In this document: one piece after another, positions 9,401 to 17,559 of the stretch | Position numbering within the stretch: the first letter of the stretch is position 1 | How the letters are laid out: each line of letters starts with the position of its first letter | NCBI GenBank assembly: GCA_043228905.1 | Contig: JBHGNT010000015.1 | Coordinates: forward strand, 9,424,001-9,488,000 | DNA from: Azolla caroliniana | Taxonomy: Eukaryota > Polypodiophyta | Length of the DNA stretch: 64,000 nucleotides | Direction of reading: 5' to 3' | The notes under the pieces: model-generated | Told to the model about the DNA's origin: nothing | Database searches by the model: none | The model's input: only the letters and a program-made list of their open reading frames with translations | Position numbers and translations under genes: made by a program

Positions 9401-11476
9401 TTAACCATTAGGCCATTGACTTTTTTATTATACAATTTTGCTTTTCATATTTACAGATTTATACTTCTTGTGGTTTTCCTTTTTACCCACCTGTTCTCCT
9501 TACTCCCCCTTTAGACCCACCGTGTCACGACAATGCAGATGTTTATAGTGTTTTCATAGCAAGAAGGCTCGGAAGATTTCCTTGAAAGGGATCCAGCATG
9601 CCAACCTCCTCACCTGAGATTGGGGCTGTGGCATGGACATGGAGAGTATGTAATACGAGGGCAACCCGTATCACATGACTTAAGACCAATTATATGTTTA
9701 CTCTGGTAATGGTGTTGACCAATGTAATCGATAAACTACAACATGATAGTGCCAAAGATCATGATGGATTAGTAGGAGAGTATTTTTGTATATGATACTG
9801 ACTGATAGTTTTGTTCTGCATCTAATGCATAAATTCAACAAGGCTATATGTGAATTTTCCAAATGACCATGTGACAGCTGATAAAATATTAATAAACCTT
9901 GCTAAGAACAATTTTTTGATGGTTGATAAAGGCAAATCATCAATTTAGATTTAGAAACCTGTTGAATGTATAAAGGTCATATGTATATCTTGGTTCCACA
10001 TTAATGGGGTCGTGTTCCTTCTTGCAAGAGGTAACCACAACCGTTCACTGGGGATGATGCACGACACTTGGGACCATGCATTAAAGTTCTAGAGATAATG
10101 TGCATCTATACAGTATCAAGAACCACATGTAAAATTTTGCTTGTCGAATACATGGCCTGTCATATTTTTTCCTGTCATGATAGTCCAGGTCAGAATCCTA
10201 TCATGTCAACTGAGGATTTAAACTAGTATTTAGAGGAAAGGATAGATATGTGTGATGAATCTCTATTTAATGATGAATTTTCAAGAAGAAAGGTTAGCTT
10301 ATTAAACTGAATTCAGAAACAAAGAAATGTCACTTTTAATAAAATTGAGAAAAGATTAGATGTGGTGAGTAGAATTTTCAAATGAGCCATTTTATAATTT
10401 GTATTTTCAGCAAGTTAGCAAAATTTCTTTTATGTGTTTCTTGACAAACCATTCATTTGGAGTGAATTCTTTAAACAGGAATTTCTTGGAGAAACCTTGC
10501 AGATGGCTAGAAGCCAACAGTATGATACTTCGCACTCTGAGTACAAACTGTGAGATAGGACTTGGGTTCCTTCTCATTCTATTATTGCTTGCGTAAGTTT
10601 CATAATTCGTTAACACATCTTGTTCTATATGTTTCTTGAAATGAATATAATTTGTTTCTAGAGGTTCGTTTTATGCATCTTGTTCTATTATTTAGTTGTA
10701 AACCTAATGCTTATCCACACTCTGTATGCTTCGTGAAAGAATCACATTGGTTGGAATATAATTTGTTTCTAGAGGTTCGTTTTATGCATCTTGTTCTATT
10801 ATTTAGTTGTAAACCTAATGCTTATCCACACTCTGTATGCTTCGTGAAAGAATCACATTGGTTGGAATATAATTTGTTTTTAGAGGTTCGTTTTATGCAT
10901 CTTGTTCTATTATTTAGTTGTAAACCTAATGCTTATCCACACTCTGTATGCTTCGTGAAAGAATCACATTGGTTGGAAGTTTCTCTTATGGTTTCATAGG
11001 CTTGCACAAGATTATTGTCATTACTTCACTTTGCTTATGTTGTTGCCATCTTCCTTTACCCAGTGTTTCTTACCATGTTTTTTCCATCGTTCATATGCGT
11101 GGAAGTGCTTAACTATATGATAATGTGTAGATTTATTTTACCAATAATGTCTTTGTTTGCAGACCACAAAAGAACTTCATACAGGTGGTGATATACTGGC
11201 AGGTAAGCGTTTAACTGTTGCTTTCTGTCTTCACCATTGGAGTTTTATTTTATTCCCCTTGATGAGATTGTACCTATGAAATGCTAACTCACTATCTTTT
11301 GGTTTGGGTGTAATTTTATATAGCTTCTGAAGCTTATGTATCATGCACCGTTGACAGCATCTTCACATAGAGGCACTTGGTCTAAGATTGGACAGAAAGT
11401 TAACCCTCTCATCCATCAATATGCATCATTTCTAGAAAGTCCTTTGCAGTTTGCACAAAGGTGGTTTCAGAATTAA
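326..11476 (+). CDS. TMEM33/Pom33-family membrane protein gene, last six exons
   Basis: Six exons (326-451, 1656-1776, 1859-1943, 10479-10592, 11163-11202, 11324-11476) join into one open frame of 639 nt: 212 codons plus TAA. Every intron is GT-AG and the phases match (0,1,2,2,0). The protein reads like the C-terminal two thirds of plant TMEM33 homologues: an [19 protein letters not shown] block, RPR..DM..LQ, a [12 protein letters not shown] membrane segment, LKRNF....[15 protein letters not shown], a [12 protein letters not shown] membrane segment, [19 protein letters not shown] and a basic-aromatic tail. Family knowledge: these are multi-pass ER/nuclear-envelope proteins that shape ER and assist nuclear-pore assembly. 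The 5' exons lie left of the window. The 8,535 nt third intron holds a complete copia element, yet the exons stay intact, so the gene is probably functional. Family assignment is by remembered similarity, not by a search. Confidence 0.85.
519..595 (+). repeat. Perfect 28-bp inverted repeat (hairpin) in intron
   Basis: Bases 519-546 are the exact reverse complement of 568-595, with a 21-nt spacer (547-567). The transcript of this intron would fold into a 28-bp stem. No TSD or transposon ends are seen. Confidence 0.9.
877..1264 (+). repeat. Imperfect tandem duplication in intron
   Basis: A segment of about 180 bp starting ATTTTTCTAACACT at 877 recurs at 1084 (offset 207), with scattered substitutions. 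No coding sense is seen. Confidence 0.8.
1656..1776 (+). CDS. Host gene exon b
   Basis: Acceptor GGATAG ends at 1655; donor GTAAGTG begins at 1777. 121 nt, phase 0 to phase 1. It encodes [16 protein letters not shown] followed by the membrane segment [15 protein letters not shown]. It is too short and too split for simple ORF finding; it was recognised from the RPR...LQ...KDF pattern of the family. Confidence 0.85.
1859..1943 (+). CDS. Host gene exon c
   Basis: Acceptor ATGCAG ends at 1858; donor GTAATT begins at 1944. 85 nt, phase 1 to phase 2. It completes a Phe codon and encodes [20 protein letters not shown] followed by FNNTQTY. The intron before it is only 82 nt; the one after it is 8,535 nt because of the copia insertion. 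Confidence 0.85.
2156..2465 (+). repeat. Diverged tandem duplication in intron
   Basis: Two copies at about 2156 and 2312 share GGTGGAATAT, GACACCATA.CTATAGTAT and GTGTATGGC.AAACAATGTC at matching spacing (about 155 bp). They are noncoding. Confidence 0.7.
2791..2810. repeat. Perfect 20-bp palindrome
   Basis: GAGAAAGTTATAACTTTCTC is self-complementary. It lies about 180 bp left of the copia target site. Confidence 0.9.
2987..2991. repeat. Target-site duplication of copia-1 (left)
   Basis: GTATC, repeated exactly at 8286-8290. Confidence 0.95.
2992..3459 (+). repeat. copia-1 5' LTR
   Basis: 468 bp, TGTTGGAGG...TTCTCACA. TATA box TATAAATAGG at 3261-3270, about 200 bp before the LTR end, so it could drive the element. 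Confidence 0.95.
3261..3270 (+). promoter_or_regulatory. TATA box of copia-1 LTR
   Basis: TATAAATAGG, preserved in the 3' LTR at 8088-8097, where it could also start transcription toward host exon d. Confidence 0.75.
3460..3471 (+). other. Primer-binding site, initiator Met tRNA type
   Basis: TGGTATCAGAGC abuts the 5' LTR directly, the standard copia PBS. Confidence 0.95.
3690..7821 (+). pseudogene. copia-1 gag-pol polyprotein, disrupted
   Basis: Gag runs from ATG 3690 with the copia [12 protein letters not shown] opening. A CX2CX4HX4C zinc knuckle is at 4452-4493, after a TGA at 4377. The protease site DSGATSH has its Asp codon at 4662. Pre-integrase ([10 protein letters not shown]), integrase ([22 protein letters not shown]), reverse transcriptase ([19 protein letters not shown]) and RNase H ([14 protein letters not shown]) follow. 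Breaks: TGA 4377, a one-base frameshift near 5185-5195, TAA 5329, TGA 6598 and TAG 7369. The last two replace Trp codons of conserved motifs. The terminal stop is at 7819-7821, just before the PPT. All catalytic motifs are still readable. Confidence 0.92.
7822..7828 (+). other. copia-1 polypurine tract
   Basis: AGAGGAGG-type purine run directly before the 3' LTR, where plus-strand priming occurs. Confidence 0.8.
7829..8285 (+). repeat. copia-1 3' LTR
   Basis: 457 bp. It matches the 5' LTR apart from about ten substitutions and an 11-bp deletion near its start. Confidence 0.95.
8291..8859. other. Intron remainder, no feature seen
   Basis: Mixed-composition intron DNA right of the copia-1 TSD. 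I see no exon of the host gene, no repeat boundary and no convincing open frame. Confidence 0.6.
8870..9533 (-). mobile_element. Possible solo LTR (gypsy-like ends) in intron
   Basis: Read on the minus strand, this begins TGTCGTGACACGG at 9533, the same start type as other gypsy LTRs here (40367, 44871). It carries CACTATATAAAGGGGAG at about 9252-9268 as a TATA box. The left end and a TSD could not be fixed, and no internal genes are present. Confidence 0.4.
9362..9415 (-). repeat. tRNA-promoter-like motif pair (SINE-like)
   Basis: On the minus strand an A-box match TGGCCTAATGG (9415-9405) is followed 43 nt later by a B-box-like AGTTTAAATCA (9372-9362), the spacing of tRNA internal promoters. 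The B box is weak. Confidence 0.35.
9534..10478. other. Intron DNA, no feature seen
   Basis: AT-rich intron up to the exon d acceptor. I see no coding or repeat structure. Confidence 0.6.
10479..10592 (+). CDS. Host gene exon d
   Basis: Acceptor TTAAACAG ends at 10478; donor GTAAGTT begins at 10593. 114 nt. Its first base completes an Arg codon with exon c. It encodes [14 protein letters not shown], then a hydrophobic segment [11 protein letters not shown]. Confidence 0.85.
10643..10975 (+). repeat. Three tandem copies of a 111-bp unit in intron
   Basis: Units start at 10643, 10754 and 10865 (GAATATAATTTG...) and are almost identical, so the expansion is recent. It lies in the intron between exons d and e. 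The unit length is a multiple of 3, so a spurious open frame runs through it. Confidence 0.95.
11163..11202 (+). CDS. Host gene exon e (40 nt micro-exon)
   Basis: Acceptor TTTGCAG ends at 11162; donor GTAAGC begins at 11203. It completes an Ala codon and encodes [13 protein letters not shown], matching the conserved NxIQ..xYWQ of the family. Confidence 0.85.
11324..11476 (+). CDS. Host gene last exon with stop
   Basis: Acceptor TTATATAG ends at 11323. 50 codons and TAA. It encodes [13 protein letters not shown], then [18 protein letters not shown] and a terminal QRWFQN, the usual end of this family. Confidence 0.85.
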   Translation, partial: LLKLMYHAPLTASSHRGTWSKIGQKVNPLIHQYASFLESPLQFAQRWFQN

Positions 11477-14102
11477 TCTTGGAAGGTAGTTAGGAAACTA
11501 GATCTCTCTTGTAAGCTAACAACATTGCGGCAAAATATCATTTGAATGACTTTTAATCGTTAAAACATATTTGGAAGGAAAATCAAAATTGTTGGCATTT
11601 TTTTACACAAAAGTCATAAGCAATTGTGAAGTTCTGCCCCAGTTACTGACCCTACATAAAAGTAAAGAAGATTAGAACCTAAAGGATATGAAAAGGACAT
11701 TTGGATGTGGATTTCTGCTACCATGAGAAACACTTGATTTGTGCATGGTGTAAAAACAAAAGCAATTCAATCCTTCTGATTTTCTTGTTTTACTCTTATG
11801 ATTTCTGTGTTGCGTAAAACAAAACTTATGATTTGTGTTGGGTTTACTTCATCTTTTAATAATGAACTCATTTCTTTGTTATGGAATATATGACCATAGC
11901 TAATGTGGTGGATAGAAAATGACAATGTATAAAACTGTTTATGGTCTTGAGAAGCAAAATCTGGGAACAAAATTGATTGGTTTTGTAGATGCTGAGCATG
12001 TGAAATTTTGTGGTTCATGTATGTATATAACTGTTTATGGCCTTGGGGGGAAAGGAAAATCCTGGGAACAAGATTTACTGGTTTTGTAGATGTTGAGCAT
12101 GTCAAATTAGGGGGTTCATGCATGCTCAACATGAACTTCACCCCAACTTATATATCATGTGTTTTGGGGCAGTGAATGTTGTCTACGGACATGTAGTTCA
12201 CGAGCAGAAGCTATTGTGATTGCATAGTGTAGGGAACTTGTCATACAGCATTTACTGTCCATTTATAATCCCATGCTATGAAATTCTTAACAGAATTTGG
12301 AGTAATATGTTTTAAATAGTCCATTTAATGGTCACAATATTGGAACTATATAACTTTTATGCATGTCCATTGTGAGTTCCTAAATCTAAATTTTTAAGCA
12401 TTTTAGATTAACAGTTATTGGTTTAAAGTTTATGTGATGATCACGATAATGAACTTTCATACAAGTTCACTGTGAGTTCCTAAATCTAAATTTTTTGTGC
12501 ATAATCAGGAAAATAACTGGGTGGTTGCATATTCAGTTTTGAAATCTATTGCATATTTCCTATTGGGGAAAAACTGTCAGTGGCTACTGGTATCATAAGG
12601 CCAATTTCTAGGCGTGCATGATCTCAAACTATTATCATGAAGAGTTTTTATACTGTATGCAACTCGTTTGATTGAGATTGAAACCAGGTGTTCATATTTG
12701 AAATTTACGCTTTCAATAAGGCAAGCTTGTAGGCTTATGAATTTATAAAGGTAATTTGTAGGCTCCACATAGATTAATTTATAAGGCAACGATTCTTTGT
12801 GTCAATATAACATATTCGTATTCTTTGCATTCATATAGAAGAAGAGCTACAGAGCTATATTGCTAGGAGTGCAGATCCCAAATGTGCATATTAGAGGACG
12901 TGTATAGAAATCATATAATAGGAAGTTAATATGGGAATCTGTTGATGAAGATTTAGCTTATAGGTCTTGTAAAAATAAAATTTCACATGTTATAGAAAAC
13001 ATACAAGATTCCTCTTGTTGCTTACTTCAAGATACATGTTTATGGGATGATAATATATGAGTGATAATCCGTGTTGGCTTTTACAACTTGAAGATTTATT
13101 TTCTAACTTCCTCATACCTTCTAGCTAACACTTACTTACTTTATCTGCAACAATTCAATAAGGTTTACAATAAGAAATGCTAAGAGTAGTCAACTATGAT
13201 GGCAAATGTACAATGGTGTCAAGTTTCAACAATGTTGAATCACAATGCACACTAGAATTGTTTACTATTATGTGAAGTTTAAAGAACGCAGATGACAAAT
13301 CAACACCACAAAAAAATCGTGGAAAAAGGAAAATATTATATTAATAGTAGACGGTGAAATGCAATACAATGAAGGAATGACAAGACAATACTCAATGTTT
13401 ATGTGCTCTTAATTGTGTAGGTATAGATACAACTCAATGACATGAAATAAAGAATTGAGCTCTCCATAAATTTGCTACCATATATTGCATTCACTAGGCT
13501 AATCCATATACTGCATTAACTCAACAAACCATTACCTTTGTTGGTGTTTGTTCATGCTATCACTCCCTGTCAAGTAATTCATCCTCACATCTTGAAGTCA
13601 TGGTTCATCTTTTATAACATAAATTGCATATTGTCTAAATTCCAACATCATCCATGTTATAAATTTAGGGGCTGATTCAAAAGGCTAATTTCAGTAGTTT
13701 AGGGTAGGTTATGTGGGAAAACCAATTATTCTAGGAGTTGGGATAAACCCCTAAGGATCTAAAATACGTGTATACATGTGGTGGCCTAGGAACCTAAGGA
13801 GTTGGGCTATATAAGGAGAACTAACTAACCCTTAAAATTGCTTAAGCATCCTTAATCTAAATACTAATTGTTCACCATTAGTACTCAATTTTGTGGTTTA
13901 TTTTTTCACGATTAATGAGTATTCTCCATCAATCCAAGAAACAAAAGGAAGTTATGAGTAAGACTTCTCTTCTTGGGCCAAGAAATTCTTGAATCCATGA
14001 AACATCAACAAAATTACATGTAAATATCACTAAGCTATGAAATATGTGTTGTTATTACATCTAATAAAGAATTCCCAACTTAGGCCAAAACAACGTTGGA
14101 AT
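11477..14102. other. Intergenic AT-rich region downstream of host gene
   Basis: It contains the 3' UTR of the host gene (end not determined). There is a 96-bp tandem duplication (units at about 11933 and 12029) and a diverged duplication of about 105 bp (12329 and 12438) sharing GTGAGTTCCTAAATCTAAAT. A lone TATATAAGG at about 13808 has no gene after it. Nothing else is recognisable. Confidence 0.6.
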
Positions 14103-14681
14103 TGTTAAGAAAAAAACAGGAACTCGGCCTCAACCAAGTCGAATGCGGAATGGAGAATCAAGCAAAATCAACGGTAAAACAAAACAAAATAGAGGTGCAC
14201 AAGATATATCGTGGAAAACCCCAAATAGGATAAAAAACCAAGGGTGCCCACAGACAACAAACAAATCACTATAGAAAGATATACAACGACACAGACACAC
14301 ATGCACCGACTTGAGTTCGTTGTCTTCACTAACTGGCGGTTACAATAGAAACTTACTTTCTGTTCTACTTCTCTCTCTCTCTCTCTCCCACTCTCTGTAT
14401 ATACACAGGCAACACTCAACTAGAATAATCATCATTCATACACCTAGTTGCCCTAGTTATATTTATACTCATATAACTTTTCGGGCTATTTACAAGTATG
14501 GCCTCAATGGCACACATAGGAACATATTTACCAATAAGTCCCTTCGCATGGTTCACATTGGATCCGGCTGGATGCCTTCCGAATCCATCCGGTTAGTTTC
14601 CGGATGCCTTCCGGATTCATCCAATCAGGCTTCTTCCTCTGACTTGACCAGTTCCCATCCAGAGGGACTGATATCTCAACA
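14103..14681 (-). repeat. LTR of truncated copia (minus orientation)
   Basis: 579 bp, reading TGTTGAGATATCAG at 14681 to CTTAACA at 14103. It contains the inverted-repeat TATA region GTTATATTTATACTCATATA (14456-14475, completed by AC). Confidence 0.75.
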
Positions 14682-15185
14682 ATCTCCCCCTTCAGTCCGG
14701 TATGGGGTCTTCATCAGTCTGATCCACCTTTGGCACACATCCAGCTTGTCGGCTGACAACACCTTGGTCAGCATGTCCGACCCGTTCTCCTTTATGTGGA
14801 TCTTCATCAGAATGAAGTCTTTGTCTTCTACTCTCTCTTGAAGCCAGTTGTATCTGTGCTAGATGTGCTTCATCTTGGAGTGGTAGGCCATGTTTTTAGC
14901 AAGGTGGATGGCGGTTGGATTGTCGCAGTAGAGCCGATATTCCTCTTGCAGGATCCCCATCTCTCCGATGAAGTCCCTCATCCAAATTACTTCATTTGCC
15001 AGCGTCCACGACTGCCATGTACTCCGCTTCCGTTTTCGACAATGTAACGGACTTCTGCAGCCTCAACTGCCATCTTACTACTCCCCATACATATGTCATG
15101 ACGTATCCGGATGTAGACTGGCTGGTATCTGCATAAGCCAACAATCTGAGTTAGTGAATCCTTCAAGTTGAGGTTTACCGAAAAT
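14682..15185 (-). pseudogene. copia RNase H fragment, multiple stops
   Basis: Minus-strand fragments match GKPQLxGF.(N/D)SD, SKMAVEAAE and TEAEYMA motifs of the copia RH domain in two or three frames. It begins abruptly at the gypsy junction near 15185. Confidence 0.7.
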
Positions 15186-15818
15186 GTAAGATGAACCTCT
15201 TCTAACCTTGAAATGATTCTTTCACAATCATCAATGTGGTCAGCAACAAATTTTCTACATCCGTTCGGCATGAGCTTTTCATCCTTCTTATTGATCGGGC
15301 ATCCTTTAATTGGAACATCATCTAGAAAAGGCATAGTTACTTTTGGCACAAAATCTTGTAAAATTTTATTCATAGCATTCACCATATGTGCTACAGAGTT
15401 TGTAGCACCTTGAGGCAATGTACACATTCACATCAATCCAATCGGTTCTTATAGTAGTTATATCATGGCTATCAATAACAAGGTGAAATTGATCATATCC
15501 TAAATACAAATCACACATAGAATATATAGTTCTTCTTGCGAAAGCTTCTGTAAAGGCATCTACAATCAGTCCAACACCGGCGTTTCGAATAGTAACTCTA
15601 TTGACATGCTGTAAATCTTGAATGAACCTTAATAAACCATTCTTTTTAGGTACAGTAAACCATTTATTCGAGTAAGGGGCCTCTGATAGCTCCAAGATAC
15701 CCATTTCTATTTTTTCCTTAAGCAAAGCTATTACTTGTGGTATTTGGGCCCGAGGAACAGGGATAGGCCTTAAATTCCAAGGAATATGCGGAACTGTAAA
15801 TATAATCATTGGTTCCAC
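15186..15818 (-). pseudogene. gypsy-B reverse transcriptase, frameshifted
   Basis: The fingers/palm start is LRPIPVP...ALLKEKIEMGI. The FTVPKKNGLLRFIQDLQHVN block, IYSMCDLYLGYDQFHL and, after a frameshift near 15430, LPQGATNSVAHMVNAMNKIL and FLDDVPIKG are readable. FLDD stands for the YxDD catalytic box. It is truncated before the thumb by the junction with copia RNase H. Confidence 0.8.
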
Positions 15819-15829
15819 AACTGTTGGGT

Positions 15830-16545
15830 CTACACAACCATTTTACTTGACTTGAATGCAAATGCTTTCCCATGACTAGCAATTATATTTCGAAAACATT
15901 GTATCTCAACAGGCAAAAGAAAATCATTCTCACCAATTTTTAGTTGATCTAGAGTAGCATTTGTAAACTTATGACCAATATCCTTAGAATCCTGTAATAT
16001 TGCCTCAAACATGACATTCCTTTTCATTTCAGTACTATCCATAGGTAGATACATGGCCACGGGCTTGACCTTTTTGTCTATTGTTTTATATTTAGTTTTA
16101 ACTTTTATTGCATAGTTATTTTTACTTGCTTTTTTAGCTATTTCATGATAGCTATTGCCAACTATTTCACTATAAGCTATACAACCATTTTTTTCAATAA
16201 AATCAGCAATATGAAGGTACATATCCACATAATTTACATGAACAAATCCCTTGTCACATTCTTTCTCATTCAAGCAATTTTCTAATATTTTGATTGTATC
16301 CACATCTGAATATTCAAGAAACATACCAGTAATTATGTCATCCATTTCAATCATCCTTGAAGTGCACAATGCATCCAACATTTTCTTGCTCCCTTTATTT
16401 TGTGCATGACTTTCCACACCAAAGTAACAGGTAAATCCATCCATTGTATTTGAGAAAGTCTTGATTGTTTTATTAATTGGAAAACATTTTTGCAAGGAAA
16501 GAAAAGCTTTGGGACCATTGTGTCCCTGCTCATCAATGATCCCAT
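15830..16545 (-). pseudogene. gypsy-B linker region between protease and RT
   Basis: A 221-codon open stretch (16495-15830), with a second frame to 16545, encodes a lysine-rich segment (KKVKPVAMYLPMDSTE, ...IGENDFLLPVEIQCFRNII). Position and character fit the connector between protease and RT of this gypsy group. Confidence 0.6.
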
Positions 16546-16593
16546 TTAAAAATCCGACTCATACGATGACATATCATGCTCACATGACTTAAT

Positions 16594-17033
16594 TCATAAT
16601 TCTTCTTTCTTTCTATCATGCTCCTGCCTAACAGTAAGAAATTGAACACTCCTTTCACCATCGGTGCTCCGAATCCTAGCATATGTTGAGCCATCTTCAA
16701 GCACCTTCGTCTCCATCCTAGAAGATGTGATATATGGTTGACTGAGAATCATTGGGTATGACGAGGTCTTTTGGATAGAAAGAAAGAAAGAAAGATAGAA
16801 GAAAGAAAGATAGAGAAATGTTGCTCCATTGGCACATCTCCAATGGTGACTTTGATGTTTGGGCAAGCTCCATGAAGTTCCTCAGTCATTGAATTAGCCA
16901 ATTTTACCCTCCACCCATGATTCGTTTCCATTGGCCATCCGCCCTTCTCGTAAATATCATAAGAAATTAGATTAATTTCTGAGTTGTGGTCGATTAAGGC
17001 CACGACCGAATCTTCAAGGTTTTCAATCTTCAC
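16594..17033 (-). pseudogene. gypsy-B aspartic protease with microsatellite insertion
   Basis: ALIDHNSEINLIS shows the active-site Asp (D-H-N in place of the usual D-S/T-G). SYPMILSQPYITSSRMETKV and ERSVQFLTV follow. A GAAA-type microsatellite (16781-16820) expanded inside the frame after GDVPMEQHF and shifted it. Confidence 0.65.
16781..16820. repeat. (GAAA)n microsatellite
   Basis: AGAAAGAAAG-type repeats interrupt the protease reading frame. Confidence 0.9.
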
Positions 17034-17055
17034 GGGTGTCTCAGTTCTTGTAATC

Positions 17056-17060
17056 GATGC
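17056..17060. repeat. Target-site duplication of gypsy-A (left)
   Basis: GATGC, repeated at 32247-32251. Removing the element restores an open minus frame across the site. Confidence 0.9.
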
Positions 17061-17494
17061 TGTTAACTCTTAGGGCTGGACAATGGCCTAACACAGGGTG
17101 TCTACGGAAGACACTTCACCAAAGGGGTGTTACGGCAAGAGGATTAGGCTCAACGATTAATCCGACTTAATTAGGTTACTTAGCAAGATCGTCCTTAATA
17201 ATCACACGCGTAAGATATAACAATGAATGCAGAACGGCAATTAACACAGAGAGATAAAAACACTAAGCTTCATTAATTATCCGCTGCTCATTACATTGTA
17301 TCCGGGCCTTTAAATAGGTTTCCGGTTTGTAATACAAAACGGTGCCATCTGCACCTGTTCGGATCGGTCCGGATCCGGAATGGCATACCGATTCCGGTCC
17401 GTCCGTCCACACTAATAGCTTACTTACAACCATTCCTTAATAATTAAATAACTCCTTCGTTTCACACTTTGGACTCCTATGTCGGCCAGTAACA
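17061..17494 (-). repeat. gypsy-A 3' LTR
   Basis: On the minus strand it runs TGTTACTGGCCG (17494) to GAGTTAACA (17061), about 434 bp. It contains CTATTTAAAGGCC (TATA type, 17306-17318) followed by an ATGTAATGAGCA segment typical of plant LTR promoters. The outer end is inferred because the other LTR is deleted. Confidence 0.75.
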
Positions 17495-17559
17495 CATGGC
17501 ACGCCCGTGGGACAGTACCTTGTACGTCGAATCCACCATCCGACCCTTGCTATTCTTCG

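Larger units (their letters stand above)
14103..15185 (-). mobile_element. 3' end of a copia element (LTR plus RNase H), truncated
   Basis: On the minus strand: an RNase H remnant (KTEAEYMAV about 15010-15030; the AGKE..W and YCDSQ region around 14940), a purine run GGGGGAGATTG, then an LTR. It is the same family as the copia elements at 25.8, 32.5 and 54.9 kb. All upstream genes are missing: at about 15185 the sequence switches to gypsy reverse transcriptase. Confidence 0.8.
15186..17060 (-). mobile_element. Ty3/gypsy fragment with PR and RT (gypsy-B)
   Basis: Protease-like ALIDHNSEINLIS lies near 16955-16995. A linker ORF (16495-15830) and RT (KEKIEMGILE..., WFTVPKKNGLLRFIQDLQ, MPFLDDVPIKG) follow in minus order, so the gene order is normal. 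It is cut by the copia fragment at 15185. On the right it is interrupted at 17060 by the larger gypsy-A (TSD GATGC); the open frame resumes at 32252. It is probably the body of the element whose gag lies at 38476-39420. Confidence 0.8.

Noticed and set aside
10652-10999. 115-codon ORF with three identical 37-residue repeats
   Set aside because: It is the intronic 111-bp triplication. The frame exists because 111 is divisible by 3, and it lies between two good splice sites of the host gene.
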